Part shown: one piece after another, positions 18,236 to 37,700 of the stretch
Numbering within the stretch: position 1 is the first letter of the stretch
How the letters are laid out: each line of letters opens with the position of its first letter
Origin: Zygnema circumcarinatum
Lineage: Eukaryota > Streptophyta > Zygnematophyceae > Zygnematales > Zygnemataceae
Direction of reading: 5' to 3'
Length of the DNA stretch: 64,000 nucleotides
Assembly: GCA_037447605.1 (NCBI GenBank)
Contig: CM074804.1
Coordinates: 1,139,291 to 1,203,290 of the forward strand
The notes under the pieces: generated by a model
Seen by the model: the letters and a program-made list of their open reading frames with translations, nothing else
Told to the model about the DNA's origin: nothing
Databases searched by the model: none
Program-made: the position numbers and the translations under genes

Positions 18236-19183
18236 AGCAGCAAAGAAGCAAGAAGCAAGAAGCAAGAAGCAAGCAAAGCAAGAAGCAAGAAGCCAGAAGC
18301 CAGAAAGAAGCCAGAAGCAGAAGCAAGAAGCCAGAAGCCAGAAGCCAGAAGCCAGAAGCCAGAAGCCAGAAGCCAGAAGCCAGAAGCCAGAAGCTAGAAG
18401 CCAGAAGCCAGAAGCCAGAAGCCAGAAGCCAGAAGCCAGAAGCCAGAAGCCAGAAGCCAGAAGCCAGAAGCCAGAAGCCAGAGCCAGAAGCCAGAAGCCA
18501 GAAGCCAGAAGCCAGAAGCCAGAAGCCAGAAGCCAGAAGCCAGAAGCCAGAAGCCAGAAGCCAGAAGCCAGAAGCCAGAAGCCAGAAGCCAGAAGCTAGA
18601 AGCCAGAAGCCAGAAGCCAGAAGCCAGAAGCCAGAAGCCAGAAGCCAGAAGCCAGAAGCCAGAAGCCAGAAGCCAGAAGCCAGAAGCCAGAAGCCAGAAG
18701 CCAGAAGCCAGAAGCCAGAAGCCAGAAGCCAGAAGCCAGAAGCCAGAGCCAGAAGCCAGAAGCCAGAAGCCAGAAGCCAGAAGCCAGAAGCCAGAAGCCA
18801 GAAGCCAGAAGCCAGAAGCCAGAAGCCAGAAGCTGTGAAGCCAGAAGCCAGAAACTAGAAGCCAGAAGCCAGAAGCCAGAAGCCAGAAGCCAGAAGCCAG
18901 AAGCCAGAAACCAGAAGCCAGAAGCCAGAAGCCAGAAGCCAGAAGCCAGAAGCCAGAAGCCAGAAGCCAGAAGCCAGAAGCCAGAAGCCAGAAGCCAGAA
19001 GCCAGAAGCCAGAAGCTGTGAAGCCAGAAGCCAGAAGCCAGAAGCCAGAAGCCAGAAGCCAGAAGCCAGAAGCCAGAAGCCAGAAGCCAGAAGCCAGAAG
19101 CCAGAAGCCAGAAGCCAGAAGCCAGAAGCCAGAAGCCAGAAGCCAGAAGCCAGAAGCCAGAAGCCAGAAGCCAGAAGCCAGAA
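18236..19183. repeat. Heptanucleotide tandem array (AGAAGCC)n
   Basis: About 0.95 kb of a 7-bp unit, some 120 copies, with a degenerate AAGCAAG-type left end. Variant units act as landmarks: AGCTAG at about 18392 and 18594, a 2-base deletion giving GAGCC at 18481 and 18746, and AGCTGTG at 18831 and 19014. The spaced reappearance suggests block duplications. Because the unit is 7 bp, all frames read as heptapeptide repeats (ASGFWLL on the minus strand). I regard these as non-coding. Confidence 0.95.
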
Positions 19184-19950
19184 GTCTATGGCGGAAACAC
19201 GACCAATCAGACAAAGCTGAGCTTTGAAACATTCCTGACAGCAGCTAGACTCTTTCTGGCTCTAGCTCTACTTTTCAAGATTAATGTATCAACTGTGCAG
19301 TAATGTGCCTTGATGCGGAATTAGCAAAAAATGGAGCTCAGTGTCTGCAAGCACGTAATTACTTTCGAATGCAGCCCCTGAACGTTCTCAAGGTGCAGGT
19401 GCAGGAATGGATTGAGCACTTAGTGGCGTCGGGGGACAAAACAGACTTCCCTCGAAATGTATTTTCTCTCACAGTCGTGAATGGGGGGCCATACACAATT
19501 GTGATTTGTAATGCTTTAGCTCACCCGTTCAACATACATATCCTCTCAATTTCTCAGTAATGGATTCAACTGAACTTAATCTTCATGCTCTTTGTTGGAA
19601 ACAATTCAGAAGTTGTTCCATGTGTACCTGCTGTTGAGAAAGTACATCACCGAGCAAAAGATGGCTTACGAACGAGAGTGGCCAATTGCTGGTGTGCAAA
19701 TTATGAAGGCACCAGCATTAGTGGAGCATTAGTGGAGCACCAGCAACAAGAGGGCTCTTCGATCCATACTGTTGCCGGAGAGTGTTGCTAGTACTACCAA
19801 ACCTGGGAGAAGACGACGCAGAAAGGGAACGGAAGCCTCCGGCCGTGGAATTGCGAGGCAAACGCCGCGAATGACGTTGCCGCGAAAGGTAGGGAAAGGA
19901 GGGGACGAGAAGGGAGGGGGGAGGTGGCGGCTGCAGTGGCGGCGTCCGTC

Positions 19951-20157
19951 GCCTCCTGCAAACCCTAAAAAATTGTCGACGGTGACGCGCGTACGGTAAC
20001 CGCGGTGGGCCACGGCGGACGCTTCAAAGCGTGCACGTGGCGATCGCTGATTGGAAAACGGCGTTTTGATGGAACTCGTCGTTTTATCTGCAAAACGGCG
20101 TCCTACGTGGACCGTAATGAGCTCGTTACGAAACGGGCTGATGGAGACTGGCCCTAA
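19951..20157. repeat. 207-bp direct repeat, copy 1
   Basis: Runs from GCAAACCCTAAAAA through GCGTACGGTAACCGC and ATGAGCTCGTTACG to GGCCCTAA. It matches 20560..20766 with only a handful of substitutions and a 609-bp offset. Contains CACGTGG and GATTGG words. Non-coding. Confidence 0.9.
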
Positions 20158-20179
20158 GGGTGGGGGTCCATCAGCGTTT

Positions 20180-20559
20180 TTTCGCCGACGTGGAGGTACA
20201 GGCGTAGTTTTGGAGGGTGATGTGGCGCCGTCGTGGCGCCGACTAGGACCGACGTGGAGGTACAGGCGTAGTTCCCCAGAACGACCATTCGCGTGCCGCC
20301 ACGTGGCTATTCACCGCCACGGGGTATTCACTATGCTCCACGCGTGCCTGCAGCGTTGGGGGCGCAAAAAACGCGGCTCGGTGCAGCGCAAAACCATGGT
20401 ACGGACGTGCGAATTCGCTGCAGGGACCGAAAGAAGCTAGAGTTTCACTAACATCCTGCAGCGCGCAGAAGAAGGGGGTGTAACGCCATTACGACCATTC
20501 GCGTGCCGCCACGTGGCTACCAAAGATACGCCAGCGTGCGACTGCCACGTTGGCAGGAA
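20180..20559. repeat. ACGTGG-rich dispersed repeat, copy 2
   Basis: Lies between the two 207-bp repeats. CGACGTGGAGGTACAGGCGTAG occurs twice in part (near 20188 and 20250), and 20477..20562 is nearly identical to 17315..17400. Rich in CCACGTGG and TACGACC words. Confidence 0.7.
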
Positions 20560-20766
20560 GCCTCTTGCAAACCCTAAAAATCTGTCGGCAGCGACGCGCG
20601 TACGGTAACCGCAGTGGGCCACGGCGGACGCTGCAAATCGTGCACGTGGCGATCGCTGATTGGAAAACGGCGTTTTGATGGAACTCGTCTTTTTATCTGC
20701 AAAACGGCGTCCTACGTGGACCGTAATGAGCTCGTTACGAAACGGGCTGATGGAGAATGGCCCTAA
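20560..20766. repeat. 207-bp direct repeat, copy 2
   Basis: Second copy of the segment at 19951..20157, same orientation, differing at few positions. Confidence 0.9.
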
Positions 20767-21618
20767 ATTGGCGGCTACCGCGTGGCTGCCACGTGGAGAG
20801 CTCTTGTTGAAACACGCGGGCCAGGTCAGGCCGCGAGGGGACCAACTGGAACTGGCACGCATGGCCCCCACCGGAACTGGAACTGGGCACGGACATGGAC
20901 ACGCGGCGCTCTCAACTTGAAGTGGCGCCTCTCCCTCCCCCGCCTCCTCCCTCCCTCCCTCCCTCTCCCTCTATCGACTTATCAGTGTTAAGAACAACTT
21001 TTAAATCTAAGCAAAGCAGAGACCAGAGAATGCCCCTCTGCAGAGCAACTACAGAGCTTCTTTCTCCTTCACCTTCAGTCTCCCCCATGACGTCAACATC
21101 ACTCAAAGCCCAACCATGCCATCACGACATGACCATAAGACAAGCAATAATCCTCAAAAAGGAGAAGGCCAGAAACAGCTTCTGTCCTGCGTCTCCTCCA
21201 ATACACCTCATTTATAATAAAAATAATATACATATCAATCCCTCACTTCTGCTGCATCTATAGCCACACACGGCGGCGAAAGTCATAACCCTAATCGTTG
21301 GTGAGGATGAACTGATCACCTTGCAAGCCTCATACTGTCAGCTTGCTCCTTGAATAAGGGTCTCGTGTACAAGCCCCTCAAAAAAACTGGAAGTTCCTCT
21401 TCACCAACGTTAACGGATTCCACAAGCGTTTCAACACCAAGCTATCAAACCGCCTTCATGTATTCGTGATATAGTTATTATTCTATCTTGGAACGTATAG
21501 ACTAGACGGATTCTATGCGCAAAATAAGATCCTTTTGAAGGAGCTGCACATATTGCAGCTACGATTTGCATCCACGTTGGTGCTGTGGTGCAGAGAGAAT
21601 TATGCTCCTCTGCTCATT
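20767..21618. other. Spacer, no gene seen
   Basis: Contains CT-rich sequence near 20930..20970 and an AT-rich stretch before the 3' end of LCIB-like B. No protein family recognised. Confidence 0.4.
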
Positions 21619-23505
21619 TCACACGACCTGCAGGTCATGCTTTTGGCCTCGAACCACGGCATACATCGTTCCAGGGTAGACATAGTCGACAAGACGATCA
21701 GGCCTGAAAGGTCCTCGAGAAGCCTGTAACAAATCATCGGAAATAACAGAGATAACTTAAGAATTCGATTTCATTACCTTTTTCCATGTACTTCTATGAC
21801 TTGCTCCACTTGTGTTGTAGAAGCACAGTTTTAAGAATGTCACGGGGTTAACGACGAAATTCGCAGAGAATAATTAGCCAAATACAAGAGTCCCTTCCTC
21901 AAATCTACATAAGAATGTACCTGATTGCTTGAGTGGATCTGAATTCCGGTGATAACTGCATAGTCCGCTGTCGCAGGATTCACAGTTTTCTGAATCAGGC
22001 GCTCCAAATCTTCCGTGATGACCTGCAACAGAAACCGAACGCCACATCAGCCATTTGATCAAGTCAAGTCTTTCCTTAAGCATCTGCAAACTGCAGTGAT
22101 AAAGCAATTGATTAGCAAGGAGATTGCTTCTTCAGCGGCAGAACTTTACTTTTTTAAGCAGCTTGTACCTTCATAGCTGTCTTGGTTATATCCGCAAGGC
22201 TGGTCTCCTGTCCCCCGCAGTTGTTGCAGGCAAGCTGCAATATGTCAGCAAACAGACCAGTCAGCTCCGCAATTGAATGGCCCTTCACAAATTGCAGCTG
22301 CTTTTGTAGTCCACAGCATTACCTGTGAACGAATTTTCCTTTTCAGCATAACGTATTCCATGTCGTCTTCATCATAATCCTTCTCGCCTGCATTGGCAGC
22401 ATCTTGCTGGATCGCTATCAGTGCTCCGCATGCATGCGTTGGATTCTCACGACCCTGCCGCAACAGTGATCCAAGCTCGCCTGCCGGCCCAACTGCCACG
22501 TGAGGAAATGCGAAAAATACATCTGCACATGTTCAAACAAAACGTACTTTTAGAAAAATCAATTCATGCAAAACCCTCCCAAGATAACTCCACAATACAA
22601 CATCAAGTGGCAAGCCAAGAAGTTGAAGTCATGTATTAGTGGACGGAACAAAAGGCTCCTTGAAGAATCGAGCATCTCACATCTCTCGATGGGCTGTGAC
22701 TCGCCGTCACGCTTGCATTGAGGGCTGTGCGACATGCCCGCTCGCAGGCCTGTTGTACCACAGCTAATAAGCCCTCCAAGGCCAGAGACATTGAAGGAGA
22801 CGCCGAACTGCTTGTCGATGCAAGTTGCGAGAGGACGGCAGACCTGTAAGCGACATATGATCACGTCAGTCGCGAAAGTGAGCACTCTGCTATGAGATGT
22901 TCGCCTCCAGAGCGCGGCCGAGTAACAATTCAGGTACAGAAATACATCAAAACAGAAACGTTTGGAACGTGCACAAATGTGTCTACTAGGACGTACCTCA
23001 TCCCGGCAAGTATTTACAAAAGCGATGGAGTTGTCCCTGCAATTTCAGCAAGCATAGAACCAAAGAATATCATTAAGTCAAAGTGTATGGTCAGAATCAG
23101 CAAGTCCTGGGGCAATTCACCTCCACAATGAACAGAAAGTTTCATATAGGCTTATCAGATTAGTTTTTGTCAGCGTTGATGTCATACAAGTCCTAAATAA
23201 GCAACTAACATTATTATTTGGCTATTTCCACCGTACCAATCTCCTCACCTATTGAAATCCCAACCAGCAAGCTGCTGTGCAACAGCTTCCACGAAGACTT
23301 CATCCCGCATAGAGTTAGAAAAGTTTTGTGAAATAGATTCCAGAGCAGCAGGGGTAGCATGGATCGCGTTTTTCCTCGACGTTAGAGACTGCATATAATA
23401 CAAAAAATCGCTCTCCTCTTGCCCCTTATTAACCAGCGAGAAGGAGCCAGGCCTCTGCAGTTGAGCCATGCGGTACATCCCCACAGTTTCCATGGAGCCA
23501 GCCAT
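21619..23505 (-). CDS. LCIB-family (beta-carbonic-anhydrase-like) protein B
   Basis: Seven exons in transcript order: 23249..23505, 22997..23036, 22681..22843, 22323..22522, 22169..22234, 21921..22022, 21619..21723; 310 residues. The core repeats that of protein A: VNTCRDE (Zn Cys with Asp/Arg dyad), GLGGLISCGTTGLRAGMSHSP, FPHVAVGPAGELG (Zn His), HACGALIAI (Zn Cys), DYAVITGIQIHSSNQ, DYVYPGTMYAVVRG. Five exons have counterparts of equal or near-equal size in A (40, 163 and 102 nt identical) and the intron phases match, so the two are paralogues. In-frame TGA and TAG just upstream of the ATG fix the start. B therefore lacks A's targeting exons and hydrophobic segment, and its compartment may differ. 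Compact introns without long CT arrays. Carbonic anhydrase activity is inferred, not shown. Confidence 0.85.
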
Positions 23506-25276
23506 GTTTTCTCACTACCAACACCACTTCTGAAACAGAAAGCGATTCAAAGCTCTCCTGCCGACTCCACCAGACAACCTCCTCTCTCTCTCCTCTCTCC
23601 TCTCTTTCTCTCACTCTCTCTTCTGTCTCCTCTCTCGCTCGCCCTCTCTTTCAGAGCTTGGAGCCCCGACCAGCCCGGCCTCCAAGGGCCGTCCGTACGC
23701 CTGCTCGGCCAAAAAGGGGCGATCTTTTGGCGGCCTCCCAAGGACTGAATGTTCAATCCGGGCAGCGGAAACTTGCAAAGTCTTGATTGTCCGCTTTGAT
23801 CTCGAAAAATTCTCAGTTGATCCGTCAATTCCGGATAAGCACGTTGTTTCAGACGGAGAATCAACATGGAGACTTGTTAGGAACGCGTACTGTCATTGCA
23901 AATTATAAGTTGTCTATCGAGAACTCGTGTACGTATTCTGCGATGTGCAATTGTTGAACATAAGTAATGGCCCAAACAAACCTCATCTGCCCCCTCATTG
24001 GCCCAAACCTCACCGACCAATCGTAGAGTCCCTCGCTCTTCAACCTCCAATCAAAACGTGCCACTTCAGCAAAAGCTGCCGCCCAGTGGCCGCGTCCAGG
24101 GGGGCCGCACGGCGTCGCGAAAGGTCTGCGGCAAGGAAAACGGACCACTAAGAGCACTCCGTCGCACGTGTAATCCCAAAAAGCGCAGCGCGCCCGAATG
24201 CGAGCCTATCCGGAAAGTACGCCGCCGGATTCTGCCTTTTGGGAGGCTCGCCAGGATTGGGCCACGTGGCAGGAGGCCGTGGGGCGCAGCTGGCGGCGCT
24301 GCTTTTTGGAAGGGGGAAAAAGGGCCTTAATTCCCAATAATACCCTGAAAAGACTAAAATGAAAACTGACCGGCGAAAAAAGGTGCGTAAATGGACCCTA
24401 AATTCTAAAAACCCAAAACGGGCAGGAAAAACAAAGCAGCGTTTTTGTCCTTTCTGGGGTGACGCATTGCCGCATGGAATCTCGTCGTGCAGTTTTAGCG
24501 TGTACAGAACCACGTCGTTCTGTGGCACACTACTCTGTTCTGCCTTACGCTCTACTGCGCACATAGAGACTAATGTTTAGCGTTAATGCCGTGGCGGTTC
24601 TGAAAGCGCAGAAATTGTGGCAACAACGAGCCCTTGACAAAATCCACATTTCCTGCCTGTGAAGTTTAACTTTTTGGAGGCGGAGACCTCGAGCATGGGA
24701 ACTTTCGAGGCAACAAGAGGCAGTTTTTGCAAGAGATTCTGAATGGCGAGCCCAATGGCGGGGTCTCGGATTACAACCCCTTCGGATGGCCCCTTGAAGG
24801 ATGGCCCCAACGCCCACTCACTCCGTTACGAGATTAGAAAGAACGGAACATGGCGGCGACACGTATCGATCACATGACCTGTGGAGCGGAGGACTCTCTA
24901 TAGACCCCTGCCTACCTCTACACCAAACCCTATAGGCCTCCACTTGGCACCTCTTCTGCAGCTTTTACAGTTTCCGAGCATTGGCATTGACCCTAAGAAT
25001 CACTGCTCTCAAAAATAAATAATCGGTTCTATGGTTACAACTCGAACTATATGTCAGTTTCCGATAGAGCGCAAATAACTTTCAAAATACAACTCCGTCG
25101 AAAATCCGTCAAAATTTGAGCATGTCATCTACCCGTAACAAGCTTTGACCTCGTCTGAATTCCGTTTAACGGCCAAAAATGCAAAGACCCCCGTTCCTGC
25201 GTTTTTTCCCTACGTCTACAAAATTTCGTCACGCGATGAACTGAAACCACAATGGGAGTCACAGATCTCTTCCCCT
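23506..25276. other. Intergenic, LCIB-B promoter side; no gene seen
   Basis: Holds the LCIB-B leader, with a CTTTCTGTTTCAG acceptor-like site suggesting a 5' UTR intron, then spacer with CCAATCG, CACGTGG and GTACGCC words. No supported coding block on either strand. Confidence 0.45.
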
Positions 25277-31748
<6,472 letters not shown>

Positions 31749-32055
31749 CTGCAAAAAGAGTACAATTGAAGGTTTATCATTCTACTACTGTTATTGTATT
31801 GAAGCTTAATCTCCAAACCAACAAGGCTTTACAAAGAGGCACTGCCCCCCCCCCCCCCTTCTCCCCTCCCGGCTCCCCACATGTCGGTCGGAGAAAAACG
31901 AAAAGGAAGACGGAGTATCGAAAAAGACTGATAAAACGAATGCCGGTCAAGAAAAGCTCACAAAGTACAGAACTTTCAAGTGGCAAACAAAATATCATTC
32001 GTCTCGGCTGTTAAAGACGACAAAACTAGTTTTTTTTTCACATATTCAGGTAGAG

Positions 32056-32232
<177 letters not shown>

Positions 32233-32299
32233 GAGTGAGCGAGCGAGAGCGAGGAAAGGAAAGCATCGAGAAAAAAATGAGTCTTTTGAGAGGCTACAT

Positions 32300-33570
32300 G
32301 AAAACCATTTTGTTACAACTTTCTTCGTACTAACACAAAAACCAAGCTTTCCTCTAACGTATTCAGCAACAGGAGAGTGAGAGACAGAGCAAGGGCGAGA
32401 GGACGAGAGACCACACCAACCTCTTCAGCTCACATCGAGAGCTTGAAGGAGCCAAAGAGCTAGGGTTGCACCAAAAACTGAACCCTAAAAAATGGGGTTC
32501 CGCGACCTGCCTGAGTGAGACGTCGTCAAAACCCGCATCGTTGACCGGCGCGTGCCGCAAGCTGAAGCGCGGAGGCATGGCGATGAGGCCTGGAAGGAGA
32601 GCGCGCCCACCCAACCCTAACTCCTGCGGCCCCTCGGCCTCCTCCCACCGCCCGCCATGGCCCGACCTCCCCTCTCCTCTCCTCGCTGGCAGGGTTCAGC
32701 AGGAGGCGGACGCTTTCTGCAACAGGTTGGATGGAACTTCCAGGGTTTCGGAGTGACGTTTTAGGGTTTTGAAGAGGTGCCTTTCTGGACGGGGAAGGGG
32801 CAGAGGGCAAGGCAGGGATGGAGGGGGGGGTCCTTGAAAAGGGGGAGGGGGGAAGGGGGGGGGAAGGGGGGGGGAAGTGGGGGGGGTGGCCCTCATACAA
32901 GGGAGACCGAAAAGAGGAGGAGATTGGACGGTCAAGAGAGCATATAGGGTTTTTGGACGGTTGGGATTGCGTTTCAGACGTTTTGGTAGTGCTGCCCGTT
33001 TTGTTAGGGCAGCAGAGTGTTGGAAGATTCAGAGTGGGATTCCGGCGGCGCCGTACGATCGCACGAAGGGGTCAAGGCGGACAGTTTGAATGAAGCCACA
33101 TTTCGGGCAGGGCGCATGCTCCAAACATTTTAGCATGAATTCTTTTTGATCACGACAATTTGTTTGCACCCGCTGCCCTATGGAAACATTTCATGCGGTA
33201 GCGACCGCTGATTGGTCGCTTGCGTTATCAATGGTTCGAAAATATTTCACTTGAGGTGAGAAAAAATATAGACAGGACTTGCCGGCAAAAGTCAGGGCAG
33301 CCGTACGGAAACGTCCAGAATCGGTCAGCCTTATCTTGTCGCATTTGACGCTTTCGAAGTTTCGCAGGTCAGTGTCCGCCTGCCATTTCCAACCCCCACC
33401 GACATTCTGTACACTGACACGTCAGCAAAAGGTCGGTGCCAGCGCATCCGTCCAATCATTACACGTGCTCCCTACGACCGTACAATCTTACTATGTACCG
33501 TACGTCGTACGAATTAACCGATGCCGACAAAATCAAGTCCTGTCATCTACGTAGGCACGATAAGCCGTTA
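32300..33570. other. Region without a supported gene; promoter-like
   Basis: Contains G/C homopurine runs (32815..32885) and, from 33290 to 33560, several CCGTACGG/CGTACAAT/CGTACGTCGTACG words plus CCAAT and CACGTG words. Open frames at 32526..32760 on both strands encode nothing recognisable. Possibly a promoter, for the kinase gene (-) or an unseen transcript. Confidence 0.4.
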
Positions 33571-33718
33571 ACGGTTATTTGTCGCGACTAGGCGGCCACG
33601 CCGACACGCGTGACACGTGGTCGGTGCCGGCAGTTGGACACGGGGCGCCGACACGCGTGCATCCAATACGGACAAGATTGCCTACAGCACTTGGTGCGTG
33701 CAGCCATTATTGGTCCTG

Positions 33719-33790
33719 GCCAACTCAAGCAATGGCCAACTCAAGCAATGGCCAACTCTAGCAATTGCATGGCATGGCATGGCATGATAC
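33719..33790. repeat. Short tandem repeats (CAATGGCCAACTCAAG, GGCAT)
   Basis: Three tandem copies of a 16-bp unit containing GGCCAACTC, followed by four GGCAT pentamers. Non-coding spacer. Confidence 0.85.
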
Positions 33791-33926
33791 ATAAGCAGAT
33801 GGCATGCGCAGACAATTTTTTTCTCTTTTAAAAAAAAAGGAGATGGATAGAACATGGAAGGCTTATGCTGACTTGCACAATGCCATCGGTTGACCGCTTA
33901 AGGGTCAATGTCAGCTACTGCCCCTG

Positions 33927-34037
33927 AAGAAGAAGAAGAAGAAGAAGAAGAAGAAGAAGAAGAAGAAGAAGAAGAAGAAAAAGAAGAAGAAGAAGAAGAA
34001 GAAGAAGAAGAAAAAGAAGAAGAAGAAGAAGAAGACG
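33927..34037. repeat. (GAA)n trinucleotide repeat
   Basis: About 110 bp of GAA/AGA triplets with a few AAA or GAC variants. In one plus-strand frame it gives a poly-Glu frame starting at 33908. I do not call a gene because nothing flanking it is recognisable. Confidence 0.9.
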
Positions 34038-34762
34038 AAGCAGGCGCAGCAATCTCTAGAGGGGAGGCGCTCCCTGTCCTCTACCGCGACAAGGGCCCCA
34101 TGGGTCTGTTTGTCGTATTTCAGTGACTGGTGACGCGGCAGGCTGTGTGGGCTTTCCTGCTCCAGTGGGAACGGCTACAACTGGACACCTGCACAGCCGG
34201 CCCAAGCAGCAGTTGCCGAGTTAGGAACGCGCGCTGCTGCGACATTGACGTCAACTCGAAACGCTTTGTAAGTGTGTGTGCGGATGTGTGTGAAAGAGAG
34301 AGAGAGAGTGAGAGAGAGAGAGAGAGAGAGTGTGAGAATGCCAGTAGTGGCTCACCTGAAAATGGAGATGAGCTTAATAATCGCCAATGTAGCTGCCAGA
34401 CGAGCCACCGCAGACCATGATAAAGAGACACTTGCCAGAGTCCCCTTTTGTTCCAGGGAAATGCCATGGGAAATACGTAATTCCATCCTGAATTCTTTAG
34501 TGGAGACTCATCTTCAAACTCGATGAACCCTAAGATCCCTCAAGTCGTTCAATGGTATCTTCCAAAGGATGAAATTGGTCCTTTTGTTTTCGCCTGTAGA
34601 AGTTGTTCTCCTCAATGTCTGCCTTTTGGTATCTCCTCGTCCAAAAAAAGAGGTTTCCCTCCCTTTGGGGGACTCATCTGGCCCAAGGGCTTCAGGTTTG
34701 AGGCATTTCCTTTTCAGGTTAGTCGCTTAGGTCTCTCTAGTCTTCAGGGTTTTTTAGGCTCA

Positions 34763-37700
34763 TCAGGAGAGCATCCCCTCATTACTTGTGTTGTTTGTTG
34801 AGCTCCCTGGTTGGTGCAAGTAAAGCCGTACTTCTCGTTCCTCTGAAAAGGGCACATGTTTAGGAACGAGAATTTCCACCCCTGCCCCTGCCTCCATGAG
34901 AAATGCCCTAACGTCTGCGTCATCCGGGATGCGTTCAGGAAGTTCGATTTCTCGAATGAATTCGCCGGGTGAAGGTTGCTCTGGGTGAGGGTCTGCAAGC
35001 TTAAAAGTGCGATCCCACCGAGTGATGAATGGGAGGCGAATGGTGCTCGTGCAGTGGACCTGCAAGAATCCAAATCGGTTGCGAGGAAAGGTAGCCTTTT
35101 CAGTCAAATTGAGGATGCTGAGCAGAGAGAGGTGATAAAGGAGGAGAGGGTAAAGGGAGAGGGGGGAGGAGAAAGGAGGCAAAGGAGGCGAAAGGGGGAG
35201 AAGGAGAACCCAGAAAGGAGAGAAGGGAGAGAAGCGAGAAGCAGCTTCCTTATGTTGAATAGTCTTTGACGTTATTATTACCTTAACAATGCCGTGTGAG
35301 TCCGCATTGCGCCATGTGACCCGCAGCTGCTGCAGGTCCACAAAGGGCAGACTCACTTCTATGAGGTACGCCTTGTCGTCTTCGTAAATGGTTTTTGCCG
35401 CAGTCACCGGTCCGGAGGCCTGACCCCAACTCTCCCATACACCCGTCAGAAGCACACCACAACTTCCCTCCGTTGTGCCCTAAACAAACTCTCAAGTACT
35501 GTACCATGACACATTACCACTCGCCCTTGCCGTAGCTCTGCTGTTCGCAGTTTTCTGCTTCCATCAAGTCAATCGAGTACACTCACATACCAACACTGCA
35601 GCAGACCCCAATCAAAATTTTCACATCACATCACGTCACGTCACGTCATGCAATCCTCGGTAAGTTTCAAGCCGTTTCTGGCAAAATACCTGCGAGACCA
35701 AACCTGAAAAGCCCGCTACCCATTTCGGATGCTCGATAATGGCTTGCTCTTTGGGGGGCTGCTGCTGATTTGGCGAACTTTCTAGAAGCCGATCGTCGCC
35801 GTACTCCTGCCCCAACCCTAACGTATCCCCTCCAAACTCTTGACCTAAACCCAACGTGCCGTTAAACCCTACAACTCCAATTGATGCTTCTCCTGCATCT
35901 GCTCCATTCCCTTTCTTGGAGGGTTGTGGGGCACCTCCAAACACTACGCCTCCTGCCCCTCCGCCTACTCCTTTAGCAAGACTCAAAGTTGGGAGTTTTC
36001 CATTCTTTGCACCGGAGCCGATCCCTCGTCGTTTCTTCCGTAGTCGATAAGTTAGGCTTTTGGATGAAAGGTCTGTCAAATAATCATCGCAATCGCCATC
36101 ATTCCCAGCAGCCGTGCGCCATTCATTATACTGTTCTGCATCCTCCGGCAATGAGAACTGGAAGTCTCTCCCTGCAGAGGTAGCCTTTCGACATCAGCAC
36201 AAAATCGAAAAGACCTGCAGTTTTCTACATCCCAGTTTTCCCATCTCCTTCACTTCACTTGCAACTTCGCACTCTCGCATGCTCCCGAGCTTAAGATCGG
36301 TACCTCAACCCTCAGTAAGCAGCAAAGGAAGCGAACAAAGCCCAAAAGTCAACACACGACAGCATTACAGCTTATCTGCAGGCTCTAGAAATGAAGAAAT
36401 TACAGAAAAAAAAATCACAAATTTTGGGTTTTTTCTCCTAACCAGTGAGGTCCATCCAGCGCTGCCTGTCTGCCTGAGAAACGCCGGCCATGTTGGGAGT
36501 GCGTGCAATCTCCACTCCGTGCACACACTGGGGGTTGGCCAAACCCTTGTATTGCTTCCTCTGCATGCGATGGGACCTAGGGAAACCCCTCTCTGCACTG
36601 AATGGAAACTCAGGCTCGCCTGCCCTGTCCAAATAGGAGACCCCAAAAGGAGAGGTTTTTGAGTTCAGGGTGTCTCGCCCTCCTCCCATTCTTCCTCTCT
36701 CTCTCCCCCACTCTCTCTCTCTCTCTCTCTCTTTCTCTCATCCCCGCCTTCTGCTTTTTTTATTCTTTTCTCTTTCACAAGTTGACTGGAGATGCTATTG
36801 CCTGTCCAGGAAAATACAATCCACTGCAGATTTATAATCTGTTATCACAGTTGTAGCTTAGTCTGTCCTACCTGGTATGCCCATTCATGAAGGAGCGAAG
36901 TTGCATTTTTCCGAGAGCATTGTGCGGCCTCAGTCTCAAGGCCCACATATAGCAGTTCTCCATATCATGCTGCACCAGAAAGGCATCAAGCCGCAGGTCC
37001 GCAGCCTCCACAGGGCCTAAAAGCTGTCCATCTCGACCAAGCTTGCTCTGCATCATCATTCCCCTTGAAATCGTATGACTCTCTCTTCGCGTCTCTCTTC
37101 CTCTCCCCTTCTCTTATTCCTGTCGTCTCTCCAATCTCCTCCCTTGGAATCTCACTTCTCCTTCCTTCCCGTTGAAGGCCTAAGGGAGAGAAATGAACAA
37201 CAACAGTCTGTCTACAGCAAAAAACTAAAGCGAGGAATTTAAAAAAGTAAAAAACTATAAACGCCAAGAAACTAGAATAGACCACTTAATACATTACTCA
37301 AAGGGCGATATTCGAGACTGACCTGGGCCTTCTCATTCAGACATGGGCGAAAGTAGAAGGAAAAGAAAAACCAGGCTCCCCAAACTGAGTCTTCTCGGCG
37401 CTTCACCTTTCCTCCTCTGCTGCAGCATCAGCATCCTTCCCCAAACTTTAGCGCAAAACATTATTCTCTCTTCATCTCTCCTTCATCCTTACGATGAAAC
37501 ACATCAAGCGTCCACTAAGCACACTAAGTGATGTAGCTGGGATCAGAAGACATTCTGACTGCTCTGTTCAGTAAAAACCAACCCTCTTAGTCTACCAAAT
37601 CTGCGCTCGTCTCTTCGGTGAGATGCATGACATGAGATTCTCCCTCCCAATGTCTTGGTTAATCAATTAAGCATCGTGCCGCCTCTCCTCCCCAAAGTGG

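Noticed and set aside
18236-19183. CRISPR-like array
   Set aside because: Units are contiguous 7-mers with no spacers, and the genome is eukaryotic.
18855-19232. 125-residue ASGFWLL repeat protein on the minus strand
   Set aside because: A 7-bp tandem unit yields open heptapeptide frames by arithmetic. There is no flanking non-repeat coding sequence or promoter evidence.
33908-34126. Poly-glutamate small protein
   Set aside because: The frame is just the GAA trinucleotide repeat with short unrecognised flanks.
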